64,000 bases of DNA from Aliisedimentitalea scapharcae (GTDB taxonomy: Bacteria; Pseudomonadota; Alphaproteobacteria; Rhodobacterales; Rhodobacteraceae). Position 1 is the stretch's first letter. Each line of letters begins with the position of its first letter. The stretch covers positions 124,001 through 188,000 of the forward strand of contig NZ_CP123585.1 in NCBI RefSeq assembly GCF_045277565.1. Direction: 5' to 3'. Made by a program: the position numbers and the translations under genes. Shown piece after piece: positions 35,680-44,457 of this stretch. The notes under the pieces are model-generated. The model did not search any database. It had not been told where the DNA came from and saw only the letters and a list, made by a program, of their open reading frames with translations.

Positions 35680-37515
35680 TTATTCGGCTGCGCTGGTCGC
35701 CACGGCCGCAGCTTTGTCGCGCTGGCTGTCGCGGAACAATGCCTTGGCCAAGGCCACACACATCAGGCCCATGACCATGGTAAAGGGCAGTGCGCCGATG
35801 ATCATCGCGCTCTTCAACGCTTCCATCGGATCGGCACCACCGTTGGTTTTACCTGCGATCAGCAAGGTCGCGATCACCAACGTCAACAACAGACCCCAAA
35901 CGATACGGTGTTTGATGCCGGTTTGCTGTTCGCCGCCGGACATGATGGTGTTCATCACCAGAATGCCCGAGTCCGCCGACGTGACGAGGAAGGTCATGAT
36001 CAGGACCACACACATGATGGTGATGGCCGACAGGAACCCACCCGAAATCATTTCACCCAAGGTGACAAACAGTTTCGCAGTGTTGGAGGCCCCGATGATG
36101 GCACCTTCGGCATTACCTGTCAGCTCCAGATCAATCGCAGTTCCGCCCAGGATGGTCATCCACGCGAAACAAACCATGGCAGGTGCGAACACGCAGCCGA
36201 TGATGAATTCACGTACCGAACGACCTTTGGAGATGCGGGCCAAGAACAGGCCAACGAATGGCGAGAACGCGATCCACCAAGCCCAATAGAATGTGGTCCA
36301 TCCGGCCTGCCAGCCGAATTGACGACCCTGTTCACCAGCCGCGTAGGCAGCGGTCAGAACTTCGTCGGACAGGTTGGCAGCTTCGCCTTCCAGGCCGGAT
36401 TTGAACCCGGCAAACGATCCCCATGCATTGGTTGCACCACCGCGCAGCGCATCAGCATGCGGTGCGGCATCAGCAGGCAGCCCCGCCGCAAATGCGTCAG
36501 CAGACATTGGACTAAAGGCACCAAAAGACAGCGATACATAGTGCAGGATGTAGTCAACAAAAGCCGACACATAAGTCGACATGGCAAACAGGAACGATCC
36601 AAAGATAACAAAAGTCATCAGCAGGATGATCGACAGAACCAGGTTGAGGTTCGACAGGTATTTCACCCCGCGGCCAACACCCGACACGGCGGACAGGATC
36701 GACATGCTCATGATGACCAACAGACCTGCTACCAGACCGACTGTACCCGGTTTGGGTGCGTCACCAGTCATATCCATCATCCATTCCATGCCCGTGATGG
36801 CATACATGCCGTCGATGAACTGCGAGACACCGAAACCGATGGTCACGGAAACACCCAGAATGGTTGCCACAACGCCCAGGACGTCTACGACGTGACCCAG
36901 GAAGCCGTTCATCAGGCTACCGAACAATGGTGTCAGGGCCGACCGGATGGTCAATGGCATGTTGCGGGTATAGGCGTAGTAGGCCAACGCCAGGCCTGTG
37001 GTCACATAGATGGCCCATGCGTGGAAGCCATAGTGCAGGAACGTATAACGGTATCCAGATTGAACGGCCTCTTCGGTGTTCGGCGCGACATTGCCGGACA
37101 GGACTTCGGGGTTTGATCCCCACAGGCCCAGAGGTTCTGCGGTGGCGAAAACCATCAGGCCGACGCCCAGACCAGCCCCGAACATCATCGAGAACCATGA
37201 GAAGTTCGAAAACTCCGGTGCTTCACCCGGGGTTCCCATCACGCGTTTACCCGTGCTGGGCAGAATCGCGACAACCAAAAGGAAGAAGGAAAACAGGCCA
37301 ACAATGATGATGTAGAAGGCATTGAAATCTTCCAGCAGGCGCCAGTTCAGGCTACCCAGAACGCCATTGGCGTTGGCTGGCCATATCAATGCCCAGATCA
37401 CCAGCGCGACCATGATCCCCTTGCTCAGCAAGGCGATCTCGACGCTGTGACCTTCGTAAAAACCGCCACCAGCTTTGGGGATCTGGAGATCGGTAAAGGG
37501 TTGTTTGATAGACAT
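35680..37515 (-). CDS. BCCT-family transporter (betaine/choline/carnitine type)
   Basis: 611 aa with about twelve membrane helices. The glycine-rich stretch SMMFGAGLGVGLMVFATAEPLGLW corresponds to the conserved GxGxG...AEP helix of the family. Known members import glycine betaine, choline, carnitine or DMSP with Na+ or H+. The helix carries MVFATAEP where many members have an aromatic residue next to the site. The ATG at 37515 has GGGAGG; six codons upstream lie another ATG with a poorer site. It ends the operon starting at 43435, so it should import that operon's substrate. Confidence 0.92.
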   Translation of the reverse strand: MSIKQPFTDLQIPKAGGGFYEGHSVEIALLSKGIMVALVIWALIWPANANGVLGSLNWRLLEDFNAFYIIIVGLFSFFLLVVAILPSTGKRVMGTPGEAPEFSNFSWFSMMFGAGLGVGLMVFATAEPLGLWGSNPEVLSGNVAPNTEEAVQSGYRYTFLHYGFHAWAIYVTTGLALAYYAYTRNMPLTIRSALTPLFGSLMNGFLGHVVDVLGVVATILGVSVTIGFGVSQFIDGMYAITGMEWMMDMTGDAPKPGTVGLVAGLLVIMSMSILSAVSGVGRGVKYLSNLNLVLSIILLMTFVIFGSFLFAMSTYVSAFVDYILHYVSLSFGAFSPMSADAFAAGLPADAAPHADALRGGATNAWGSFAGFKSGLEGEAANLSDEVLTAAYAAGEQGRQFGWQAGWTTFYWAWWIAFSPFVGLFLARISKGRSVREFIIGCVFAPAMVCFAWMTILGGTAIDLELTGNAEGAIIGASNTAKLFVTLGEMISGGFLSAITIMCVVLIMTFLVTSADSGILVMNTIMSGGEQQTGIKHRIVWGLLLTLVIATLLIAGKTNGGADPMEALKSAMIIGALPFTMVMGLMCVALAKALFRDSQRDKAAAVATSAAE

Positions 37516-37602
37516 GTGTTCCTCCCTGTTCACACAATTGTCCTAGTTTTCCCAATTGCGCCGTTTGCACTTGCTCTTGTCCGGTGGAAAACGGTCAAGA
37601 AA

Positions 37603-37616
37603 CGACACATGTGTCG
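37603..37616. promoter_or_regulatory. 14-bp perfect palindrome CGACACATGTGTCG
   Basis: Lies in the 115-bp gap between the Ldh-family gene and the BCCT gene, about 90 bp before the transporter ATG. With no loop it is a poor terminator, so an operator for separate control of the transporter is plausible. Confidence 0.4.
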
Positions 37617-37630
37617 AGAAAACTGTCGTG

Positions 37631-38641
37631 TCAGAGCAGAATCGCGTTGATCCGCTCCAAAGTTGCGACGTTGACTGCAACGCCGTGTTCAGCGGACTTG
37701 CGCCGCTTGGCCTGACGTCCATCGCCAGGAAGATGGGCACCATCCTGTTCGTGGATGGCTGCCACCAGCGCTGACATGCGCGCGGCGAAATCGCCCTGCG
37801 ATGTCTGGCCCGGGTCAATGGCGATAAAGAATTGTCCGGTTTTTGGGGGACCGCCTGCGGTGCCGGAAAACGGCGACGCATCTATGCCCAGCGTCGCGCC
37901 GGTCATTGCGGCGGCCATGATTTCGGTCAGCAGGGCGATGCCCACGCCTTTGTATCCACCCGAAGGGGCCATGGACCCTTTGAGGCCAACGTTGGGGTCC
38001 GTGGTGGGGTTGCCCTCGCTATCCAATGCCCAACCAACCGGGATCGATTTGCCTTCGCGGGCGTGTTTCATCACTTCGGATTTGGCGATGGTGCTGGCAC
38101 TTTGGTCGATCAACAGGGCGGGTTGCCCGTCAGCTCCGGGGGCGGCGATGGAAAACGGATTGGTCCCGACAACGGGTTTGGACCCGCCCGAGGGCGCGAT
38201 GGACGCAGGTGCATTGGTGAACCCCATGCCCAGCAGTCCGGCCTGGGCCAGCCGGTATGTATGGCAGCCCAGAACACCACAATTATAGCTGTTGTTGATC
38301 GCCAATGCGGCAATTCCCTGTTCCCGGGCCAGCGGGATCAGGGTTTCGAAACCCATGTCGATGGCTGCATGGGCGAACCCTGTGGCCGCATCGACTTTGA
38401 CCACACCGGGGCGGGGTTGGGTCAGCACCGGTGTGGCCTGCCCATCAACCTTGCCACACTGCACATGTTCGCAATAAATCGGAATATAGGCCAATCCGTG
38501 GCTTGCAACGCCGTCCGCTTCGGTCTGGGCAGTTGCTGCGGCCAGCGGGCGGGCATTTTCTTCGGATGTGCCAGCGGCCATGAGGGCGCGCAAGGACAGG
38601 TCTTCGATCTCGGCAAGAGTCAGTGTTTTGGTTTCAATCAT
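37631..38641 (-). CDS. Ldh-family (malate/L-lactate dehydrogenase type 2) oxidoreductase
   Basis: 336 aa. The family motifs are ADGVASHGLAYIPIYCEHV near residue 42, the catalytic-histidine region AINNSYNCGVLGCHTY near 117, and GGYKGVGIALLTEI near 228. Relatives are NAD(P)-linked enzymes such as ureidoglycolate dehydrogenase, sulfolactate dehydrogenase and the piperideine/pyrroline-2-carboxylate reductase DpkA. The substrate here is unknown. Strong GAGGA site before the ATG; 15 bases after DUF3726. Confidence 0.87.
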   Translation of the reverse strand: MIETKTLTLAEIEDLSLRALMAAGTSEENARPLAAATAQTEADGVASHGLAYIPIYCEHVQCGKVDGQATPVLTQPRPGVVKVDAATGFAHAAIDMGFETLIPLAREQGIAALAINNSYNCGVLGCHTYRLAQAGLLGMGFTNAPASIAPSGGSKPVVGTNPFSIAAPGADGQPALLIDQSASTIAKSEVMKHAREGKSIPVGWALDSEGNPTTDPNVGLKGSMAPSGGYKGVGIALLTEIMAAAMTGATLGIDASPFSGTAGGPPKTGQFFIAIDPGQTSQGDFAARMSALVAAIHEQDGAHLPGDGRQAKRRKSAEHGVAVNVATLERINAILL

Positions 38642-38656
38642 GGTGTCCTCGGCGTG

Positions 38657-39286
38657 TCAGTCGTTATCGGAGAGGCCAGCACCGGCCCCCTTGAGACGGG
38701 ATTCTTCGGTTGCGGGGGCGTAGGTGCGCCCGGCTAGTTCGTTCAGATAGGTCCAGTCATTCACGTCCGGCGTCGCACGGCTGTGCTGGGCGACTGGCTG
38801 ACCTATCTGCCCGCCCAAACGGACGGTGACGGTTTCGGCGATGGCGGTGGTTGGCATGTCCGCCGCGTCCAGCCTGGATCCATCTGTCGCGATTTCAACG
38901 CCACCCCAGCCAATGGTGACGGGCTGACCCAATTGACGGGCAGCCGCGGCGGCGAACGGAATCAATAGCTGCGGCGCGATGACGTTTTCCATGTGGATCT
39001 CGCCCTGTGGCAGCCGATAGGCGCAATCCGAGAGGCTGGCCCCAGCAATCAGAGCGCACAATCGGCCCGATGCCCCGTGCCAATTTCCATCCAGCGATAC
39101 GGGAGCCATATCTGTGGCACGGTCTGTCTTGCGTAGCAAGCCGGCCAAGGCCGCGCATCCATCCATGCCCTGCGCGCACAGCCAACGGGTCGCTTTGGAA
39201 GCTTCTTCGGCCAAACCCCAAGTGTAAGCCGCGCCGCGTGTCGCTTTTTTGGCGGTGGCTTCGACTTCGTTCAATGCAAAACTCAT
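38657..39286 (-). CDS. DUF3726-family protein
   Basis: 209 aa. The start SFALNEVEATAKKATRGAAYTWGLAEEASKATRWLCAQG is the conserved mark of DUF3726, a family of unknown function found in marine proteobacterial catabolic operons. The rest is a mostly beta/alpha small domain with no catalytic motif I recognise. The ATG overlaps the stop of the 564-aa gene (ATGA), implying a close functional pair. Confidence 0.75.
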   Translation of the reverse strand: MSFALNEVEATAKKATRGAAYTWGLAEEASKATRWLCAQGMDGCAALAGLLRKTDRATDMAPVSLDGNWHGASGRLCALIAGASLSDCAYRLPQGEIHMENVIAPQLLIPFAAAAARQLGQPVTIGWGGVEIATDGSRLDAADMPTTAIAETVTVRLGGQIGQPVAQHSRATPDVNDWTYLNELAGRTYAPATEESRLKGAGAGLSDND

Positions 39287-40977
39287 TGCGCGCCCTCCAA
39301 CTCGGGGTAGACCCAGCGATCAGGGTCGCTGGTTGTCAGATCATTGGGGTAGGGCGCGCCGCCATACATGCTGATGCGCACCCAGCGATCTGACCGCGGA
39401 TCGAAATGGGTCGCCCCAAAGAACGCCAGCTTGCACCGCAGCATATCGATGGGCAGCACGGTTGAGCTGATGGTGTTGTCGTGGATTTCCGCATAAGGCG
39501 CGCGGGCATTGATCTGGGCGCGGCGCACCATGTGGCGGTGTTCGGGATGTTTTAGCAGGAATTCCGCCACCGGCGTTTCCGCCGGCCATTGGTTCAACGT
39601 CGCGTGTAATGCTGCAGCGTCACGGGCTGGTGCCAAAGGCTGTTCATAATCTGCCACCGGTTCTTCAAAACGTTCGCCCAGACGGGGTTCCAGCTTTTCC
39701 TCAGAGACATACCAGGCGCGGGCACAGTTCTGGGCGGCCTGCCAATCCGTGTTAAAACCCCAACCGAAACACCCGGACAATAGTTCGTTGACTTGACCAA
39801 CGCTCATAGCGCCGTTGATGCGGAAGGCATTGGTGTCGAAATCAGCCATGCAGTCCGCCAATCCATCAACCAATTCGCCATATGGTTCCAGGATCAACGA
39901 TGCGACCAGTTCCTGACCTTCTTCGCTCAGGTTCTGTTCTGCCCACGAATAGAGGCGGTTCCATGGGAGATCGTTGATCAGATCATCTGCCGCGACAAAG
40001 CTGTTGATCTTGTCCAGATCGGCACGCAAATCGGCCAGTTTATCAATTTGGATCGGGTGTTCGGACCGCCATAGAGCCACGGTTTTTTCCGACCGGCGCA
40101 ATAGGTGACGGAAGGTGTCGACCTCTTCTGTGTTGGCGGTTTCAACTGAACGCACCCTGGCAATTGCCTCTTCGCGGGCCATGATCCAATTGTTGAACAG
40201 AACGGGGTGGTTGACGATATAGGGGGCCATGCCCAGCCCGGTTGAATTGCCAATGCCCAGTGACAGCGCAATATCCGGGTCGAGTTCAACAGCCGTGTCG
40301 CCACCACGGGCGTGAGCCATGTGATTGACCAGATCGCGCACAAACCATCGGGTTAGAAATACCGACAGCATTTCCACTTGGAATGGGACCATGGTTTCGG
40401 GCCGGTTGGCGGATTTTTCACGATCCGCCGCGCCCAACTTGCCCGACCCATAAACGGCGGTGGTGCGCATCAAATATCCAACAGCAGCGGTTTTTTCGCG
40501 ATTGGGTTGGTGACCGGCGGCCAATGAGCTAACAAAATGCTCCCACAGGCGTACAGACCGGTTGGCGCGTGATACCGACAGTTCGGTCTCCTGCACGCGG
40601 CCCGCTTCCTGATGGGGAACGTTCTGGTGCAACCTGTCTATGTCGGCCTGGGTCGGAACTCCGTCAAACAGGGTGAATGTCGCGTCCCATGCGGTGGCAA
40701 TCACCCGGTCCGAGCGCATTTCCGGCGGCAGATCATGTGCAAATGCGATCAGCGAATAGGTGCGATCCGGGCCGATGGCCGAAAAGACGGCGTGGCCAAC
40801 GCCCTTGGCGTCGATCTCGAAAACCGGACGCTCAAAACGCCAGTTTTCGCGCGCCATGCGCCGGGTCAGGATGCGCATAAAGCTGAGGCGGCACTGATGC
40901 AGAGATCCCAGGCGCGACAATCGCATGACTGTCGCAGGATCACGCCGTGGTATGGTGGTCTGCGCGACTGTTTCCAT
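39283..40977 (-). CDS. Conserved hypothetical protein, 564 aa
   Basis: No family recognised. The protein is soluble by eye, with no signal peptide and no long hydrophobic segment, and many Trp, His and acidic residues (RILTRRMARENWRFERPVFEI; FNNWIMAREEAIARV; LLSGCFGWGFNTDWQAAQNCARAWYVSEEKLEPRL are notable stretches, the last near residue 405). The size and conserved-looking Trp/Cys segments suggest an enzyme. It is translationally coupled to DUF3726 and follows the M19 gene by 32 bases. Confidence 0.6.
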   Translation of the reverse strand: METVAQTTIPRRDPATVMRLSRLGSLHQCRLSFMRILTRRMARENWRFERPVFEIDAKGVGHAVFSAIGPDRTYSLIAFAHDLPPEMRSDRVIATAWDATFTLFDGVPTQADIDRLHQNVPHQEAGRVQETELSVSRANRSVRLWEHFVSSLAAGHQPNREKTAAVGYLMRTTAVYGSGKLGAADREKSANRPETMVPFQVEMLSVFLTRWFVRDLVNHMAHARGGDTAVELDPDIALSLGIGNSTGLGMAPYIVNHPVLFNNWIMAREEAIARVRSVETANTEEVDTFRHLLRRSEKTVALWRSEHPIQIDKLADLRADLDKINSFVAADDLINDLPWNRLYSWAEQNLSEEGQELVASLILEPYGELVDGLADCMADFDTNAFRINGAMSVGQVNELLSGCFGWGFNTDWQAAQNCARAWYVSEEKLEPRLGERFEEPVADYEQPLAPARDAAALHATLNQWPAETPVAEFLLKHPEHRHMVRRAQINARAPYAEIHDNTISSTVLPIDMLRCKLAFFGATHFDPRSDRWVRISMYGGAPYPNDLTTSDPDRWVYPELEGAQ

Positions 40978-41009
40978 ATGGTCAAACCCTTGTTTATCAA
41001 CCCCGGGGA

Positions 41010-41984
41010 TTACCCTCGGGGGCCAAAGTTGTCGGCAAAGAACCTGTACCAGTTCCCGCCCATGATCCCGGCAACTTCATCGTTGCTCAGGCCGGTCGCG
41101 CGTAGTCCTGTTTCGATCTGTCCAAAGTGGCGGTTGTCTTCGAACCATGTCGGCATCGGAGGAAACCCCGGAGCCGACGCGGATCCTTCGCCATAGTCGA
41201 TAACCTTGGACCAACGTCCGACGCGCATCCATTCCACGATGCTGTCGGGTTGGTCCTGGCAGAGGTCGGTACCAATCCCCAGTTGGCTTGCCCCATATTT
41301 TTCGGCCGTGCGTGCGATCATCTCGCAGAAACTGCTGAGCGTGCAGTCCGATTTATCCTTCAGGTGATGAGGATAGACCGAAAAGCCCATCATGCCGCCG
41401 TTTTCCGTCACTGCGCGGATGACATCATCCTTTTTGTTGCGCAGGGCGGGCGACCATTCATGCGGGTTGGCATGGGTGATCGCGATGGGGCGTTCGGAAA
41501 TCTCGGCGGCCTCGATGGTCGAGCGGTCCGCCGAATGGCTCATGTCCACTACAAGACCGACTCGGTTCATTTCCTTGATGACCTGTTTGCCCATCCGGGT
41601 GATGCCGGTGTCTTCGGCTTCGTAACAGCCGGTGGCCAGCAAAGACTGGTTGTTATAGGTCAGCTGCATGAACCGCGCACCCAATGTGTGCACGATTTCC
41701 ACCAGCCCGATGTCGTCTTCGATCGGGCTGGGGTTTTGAAAGCCAAAGAAGATGGCCGTGCGGCCTGTTGCTCTGGCTTTGTCTATATCGCTTGCCCACT
41801 GTCCCTTCATGATCAGATCCGGGTATTGTTCGAACCAGCGGTTCCACTGTTCGAAATTCAACACGGTTTCACGGAAATTTTCGTGATAAGCGATGGTGAC
41901 ATGGACCGCGTCCACGCCGCCTTCGCGCATCTGGCGAAAGATCTTTTCCGACCAATTGGCGTACTGCAAGCAATCGATACGCAT
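41010..41984 (-). CDS. M19 (membrane dipeptidase-like) amidohydrolase-fold protein
   Basis: 324 aa, cytoplasmic by sequence (no signal peptide). The later M19 motifs are present: VVDMSHSADRSTIEAA and PIAITHANPHEWSP (metal His) and GIGTDLCQDQP. The usual N-terminal HxD metal pair is absent; the start reads MRIDCLQYANWSEKIF. The binuclear zinc site is thus altered, and dipeptide hydrolysis should not be assumed. Its ATG overlaps the ALDH stop (TAATG). Confidence 0.82.
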   Translation of the reverse strand: MRIDCLQYANWSEKIFRQMREGGVDAVHVTIAYHENFRETVLNFEQWNRWFEQYPDLIMKGQWASDIDKARATGRTAIFFGFQNPSPIEDDIGLVEIVHTLGARFMQLTYNNQSLLATGCYEAEDTGITRMGKQVIKEMNRVGLVVDMSHSADRSTIEAAEISERPIAITHANPHEWSPALRNKKDDVIRAVTENGGMMGFSVYPHHLKDKSDCTLSSFCEMIARTAEKYGASQLGIGTDLCQDQPDSIVEWMRVGRWSKVIDYGEGSASAPGFPPMPTWFEDNRHFGQIETGLRATGLSNDEVAGIMGGNWYRFFADNFGPRG

Positions 41985-43435
41985 TAAATGGGGCTCCCTG
42001 CCGAGATGTAGGCCGTTTTCACAGTTGTGTAGAATTCAGCAGCAGCCTTGCCCTGTTCGCGTGGCCCGTATGAGCTGTCCCCGCGCCCGCCGAACGGCAC
42101 GTGATAGTCGGTGCCAGCGGTGGGCAGGTTGACCGTGACAACGCCGGTGCGCGCGTTGCGGCGGAAGTGCGTGGCCCGGGCCAGCGACTGGGTCACGATG
42201 CCCGAGGTCAGGCCAAAGTTGGTGTCATTGACGACGCTCAGCGCCTCTTCATAGCTGTCGACCTTGATGACGGATGTCAGCGGGGCAAACATCTCTTCGC
42301 GGTTGATGCGCATGGTGTTGTTGGTGTTCAGGAATACGCCGGGGGACATGTAAAATCCGTCGTGCGGCATTTCCAGGCGCTGACCACCACAGGCCAGTTC
42401 GGCACCTTCGGATTTGCCCAGATCCACATAGGCCAGGTTTTCGCTCAGCTGCTGCTGGCTGACGACGGGGCCCATTTGGATGCCGTCGGACAGCGCGTGG
42501 CCGACTTTCATTGCCTGCGCGCCTGCAACCAGCTTTTCCACAAACGCATCGTGCACGGCGGCATGAACCACCAAACGCGAGCTGGCTGTGCATTTCTGAC
42601 CAGTGCTGCCAAAGGCACCGCCCAGGGCCAGGGTGACGGCCAGATCAACGTCGGCATCATCCATGACAGCCAGCGCGTTTTTCGACCCCATTTCCATCTG
42701 AACCTTGGTCAGGTTCTGGATTGCAGCCGCAGCGATACCTTTGCCGACCGGAACCGAGCCGGTAAAGGTGATGGCGTCGACCTTGGGGCTTTCGACCAGG
42801 CGCTGGCCGATGCTGCGGCCCGACCCCATGACCAACGAGAACAGACCCTTGGGGATGTCCTGACGGTTGATGATTTCGGTCAGGGCCACAGCGGACGCGG
42901 GGGTGATGTTCGCAGGTTTCCATACCACAGCGTTGCCATAACACAGCGCTGGCGCGATCTTCCATGATGCGGTCGCGGTGGGAAAGTTCCAGGGGCTGAT
43001 GATGGCGACGGTACCCACCGCTTCGCGGCGCACGTCGACTTCGACGCCTGGGCGGACGCTATCGGCGTTTTCGCCCAGCTGACGCAGGCATTCGGCGGCG
43101 TAATAGGTAAAGAACTGACCGGCGCGATAAACCTCGCCTTTGCCTTCGGCAAAGGGCTTGCCTTCTTCACGGCTGAGCAGTGTGCCCAGCTCTTCGGCGC
43201 GGGCCATCAGCTCGTTGCCGATGTTCATCAGGACGGCCTGTTTGCGTTCCATGCCGTAGGCGGCCCATTCGGCCTGTGCGATCCGCGCCTGATCCAGCGT
43301 CGCATCCAACTGATCGGCGCTGGCTTGGGCAAAGATGCCGACCAGATCGCTCAAATCCGAAGGGTTGCGGTTTTCGATTTCGCTTTCGCCTGTCAGCCAT
43401 TCGCCAGCGATCAGGTTCAGTTTCGTATCAGCCAT
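41984..43435 (-). CDS. NAD(P)-dependent aldehyde dehydrogenase
   Basis: 483 aa. The catalytic Cys lies in GSTGQKCTASSRLV, the general base Glu in MEMGSKNALAV, and IISPWNFPTATASWKIAPALCYGN is the standard N-terminal fold motif. VNLPTAGTDYHVPFGGRGDSSYGPREQG near the end recalls ketoglutarate-semialdehyde and related dehydrogenases. First gene of the operon ending with the BCCT transporter. The ATG at 43435 fits the family; the longer frame to 43504 crosses the putative regulatory dyad and is rejected. Confidence 0.92.
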   Translation of the reverse strand: MADTKLNLIAGEWLTGESEIENRNPSDLSDLVGIFAQASADQLDATLDQARIAQAEWAAYGMERKQAVLMNIGNELMARAEELGTLLSREEGKPFAEGKGEVYRAGQFFTYYAAECLRQLGENADSVRPGVEVDVRREAVGTVAIISPWNFPTATASWKIAPALCYGNAVVWKPANITPASAVALTEIINRQDIPKGLFSLVMGSGRSIGQRLVESPKVDAITFTGSVPVGKGIAAAAIQNLTKVQMEMGSKNALAVMDDADVDLAVTLALGGAFGSTGQKCTASSRLVVHAAVHDAFVEKLVAGAQAMKVGHALSDGIQMGPVVSQQQLSENLAYVDLGKSEGAELACGGQRLEMPHDGFYMSPGVFLNTNNTMRINREEMFAPLTSVIKVDSYEEALSVVNDTNFGLTSGIVTQSLARATHFRRNARTGVVTVNLPTAGTDYHVPFGGRGDSSYGPREQGKAAAEFYTTVKTAYISAGSPI

Positions 43436-43491
43436 TACCAGGGTCCACACATGTCTAAGAGATGGGGCAGGATGGACTCGGGGACCAATAT

Positions 43492-43508
43492 CAGTCAAAT
43501 TCAAACTG
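43492..43508. promoter_or_regulatory. LysR-type operator dyad in the ALDH/LysR divergent region
   Basis: CAGTcaaattcaaACTG is an interrupted inverted repeat with the spacing of a T-N11-A box, 57 bp from the ALDH ATG and 29 bp from the LysR ATG. This is a usual place for autoregulation plus control of the divergent operon. Confidence 0.5.
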
Positions 43509-43536
43509 TTTAATTCGGTTTCAGGAAAATTGAAGT

Positions 43537-44418
43537 ATGGCCATCAAGATCGAAATGCTGCGCTGTTTCAGCGTGGTTGCGCAGGTCGGTAACCTGTCAG
43601 AAGCCGCCCAAAGGCTGGGGCGGACACAATCGGCGATTTCGATGACGTTGAAGCAGCTCGAGGAGCATCTGGGCCAGCGTTTGTTCGAAGGAGAACGCAA
43701 GAACAGTTTGACCGGCCTTGGTCAGCAGGTGTTCGAATTGGCACAGATCCAGTTGCGCCAATTTGACGACACTATCAAGACCATAGAAACCTCGGCACAG
43801 GCCCCTCGGGGGCTGATCCGGATTGCATCGATTCCGTCAGTGGCGGGGTTGGTGTTTCCGTCTGCGATCGAAACCATGACGCGACGACATCCTCAATTGA
43901 TGATCGAACTGCGCGATACAGATACGCAGCAGGTCATCGATGCGCTATTTCAAGGGCAGGCGGATCTGGGTGTGGTGTCTGGCGAACACGTCCTGAACGG
44001 TATAAGAAACTTGCCCCTGTTTGATGATGAGTTCGGTCTGATCTGTGCGCCGGATCATCCGTTGGCGTTGCAAAGGGACACGCCGGATCTGGCCGACGTG
44101 ATGGCCGCGGGGTTCGTCATGAATGCGCTCTGCAATCAGATCGAAACCCGTGATTTTCGGGCAGCCTTTGGTGAATGCAATGTTACGGTGCACAATACCT
44201 TGTCACTGATTTCTATGGTTCACACGCGCAATTGGGTAACGATCTTGCCGCGGTCAGTTGCGCATCTGACGCCGCATGATCTTCGGTTCCGCCAGATCCG
44301 GGGGCTGCATGATCGCCGCCAAGTCCATCTGCTGCTGCGAGAACGATCGCAGTTCAAGGAACTGGCCAGCGAGTTGGCCGATCTTGTGAAACATTTTGAT
44401 TGGGAAAAGAAGGTTTGA
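43537..44418 (+). CDS. LysR-family regulator of the ALDH-BCCT operon
   Basis: 293 aa. Helix-turn-helix at about residues 6-65 (MLRCFSVVAQVGNLSEAAQRLGRTQSAISMTLKQLEEHLG is the region) followed by the periplasmic-binding-like effector domain (LIRIASIPSVAGLVFPSAIE from about 95). Divergent from the seven-gene set ALDH to BCCT with a dyad between, so it is most likely the specific activator of that operon. Confidence 0.9.
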   Translation: MAIKIEMLRCFSVVAQVGNLSEAAQRLGRTQSAISMTLKQLEEHLGQRLFEGERKNSLTGLGQQVFELAQIQLRQFDDTIKTIETSAQAPRGLIRIASIPSVAGLVFPSAIETMTRRHPQLMIELRDTDTQQVIDALFQGQADLGVVSGEHVLNGIRNLPLFDDEFGLICAPDHPLALQRDTPDLADVMAAGFVMNALCNQIETRDFRAAFGECNVTVHNTLSLISMVHTRNWVTILPRSVAHLTPHDLRFRQIRGLHDRRQVHLLLRERSQFKELASELADLVKHFDWEKKV

Positions 44419-44427
44419 ATACGTCGC

Positions 44428-44448
44428 GCGAGGGGCCAAGCCCCTCGC
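44428..44448. terminator. Bidirectional terminator hairpin between lysR and tex
   Basis: GCGAGGGGC (44428-44436) and GCCCCTCGC (44440-44448) make a perfect 9-bp stem with a 3-nt loop between convergent genes ending at 44418 and 44458. Confidence 0.8.
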
Positions 44449-44457
44449 TCTCCGGCG

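Noticed and set aside
35620..37116. 498-codon plus-strand frame opposite the BCCT gene
   Set aside because: Composition rich in Gln, His and Arg typical of an antisense shadow of a membrane protein gene.
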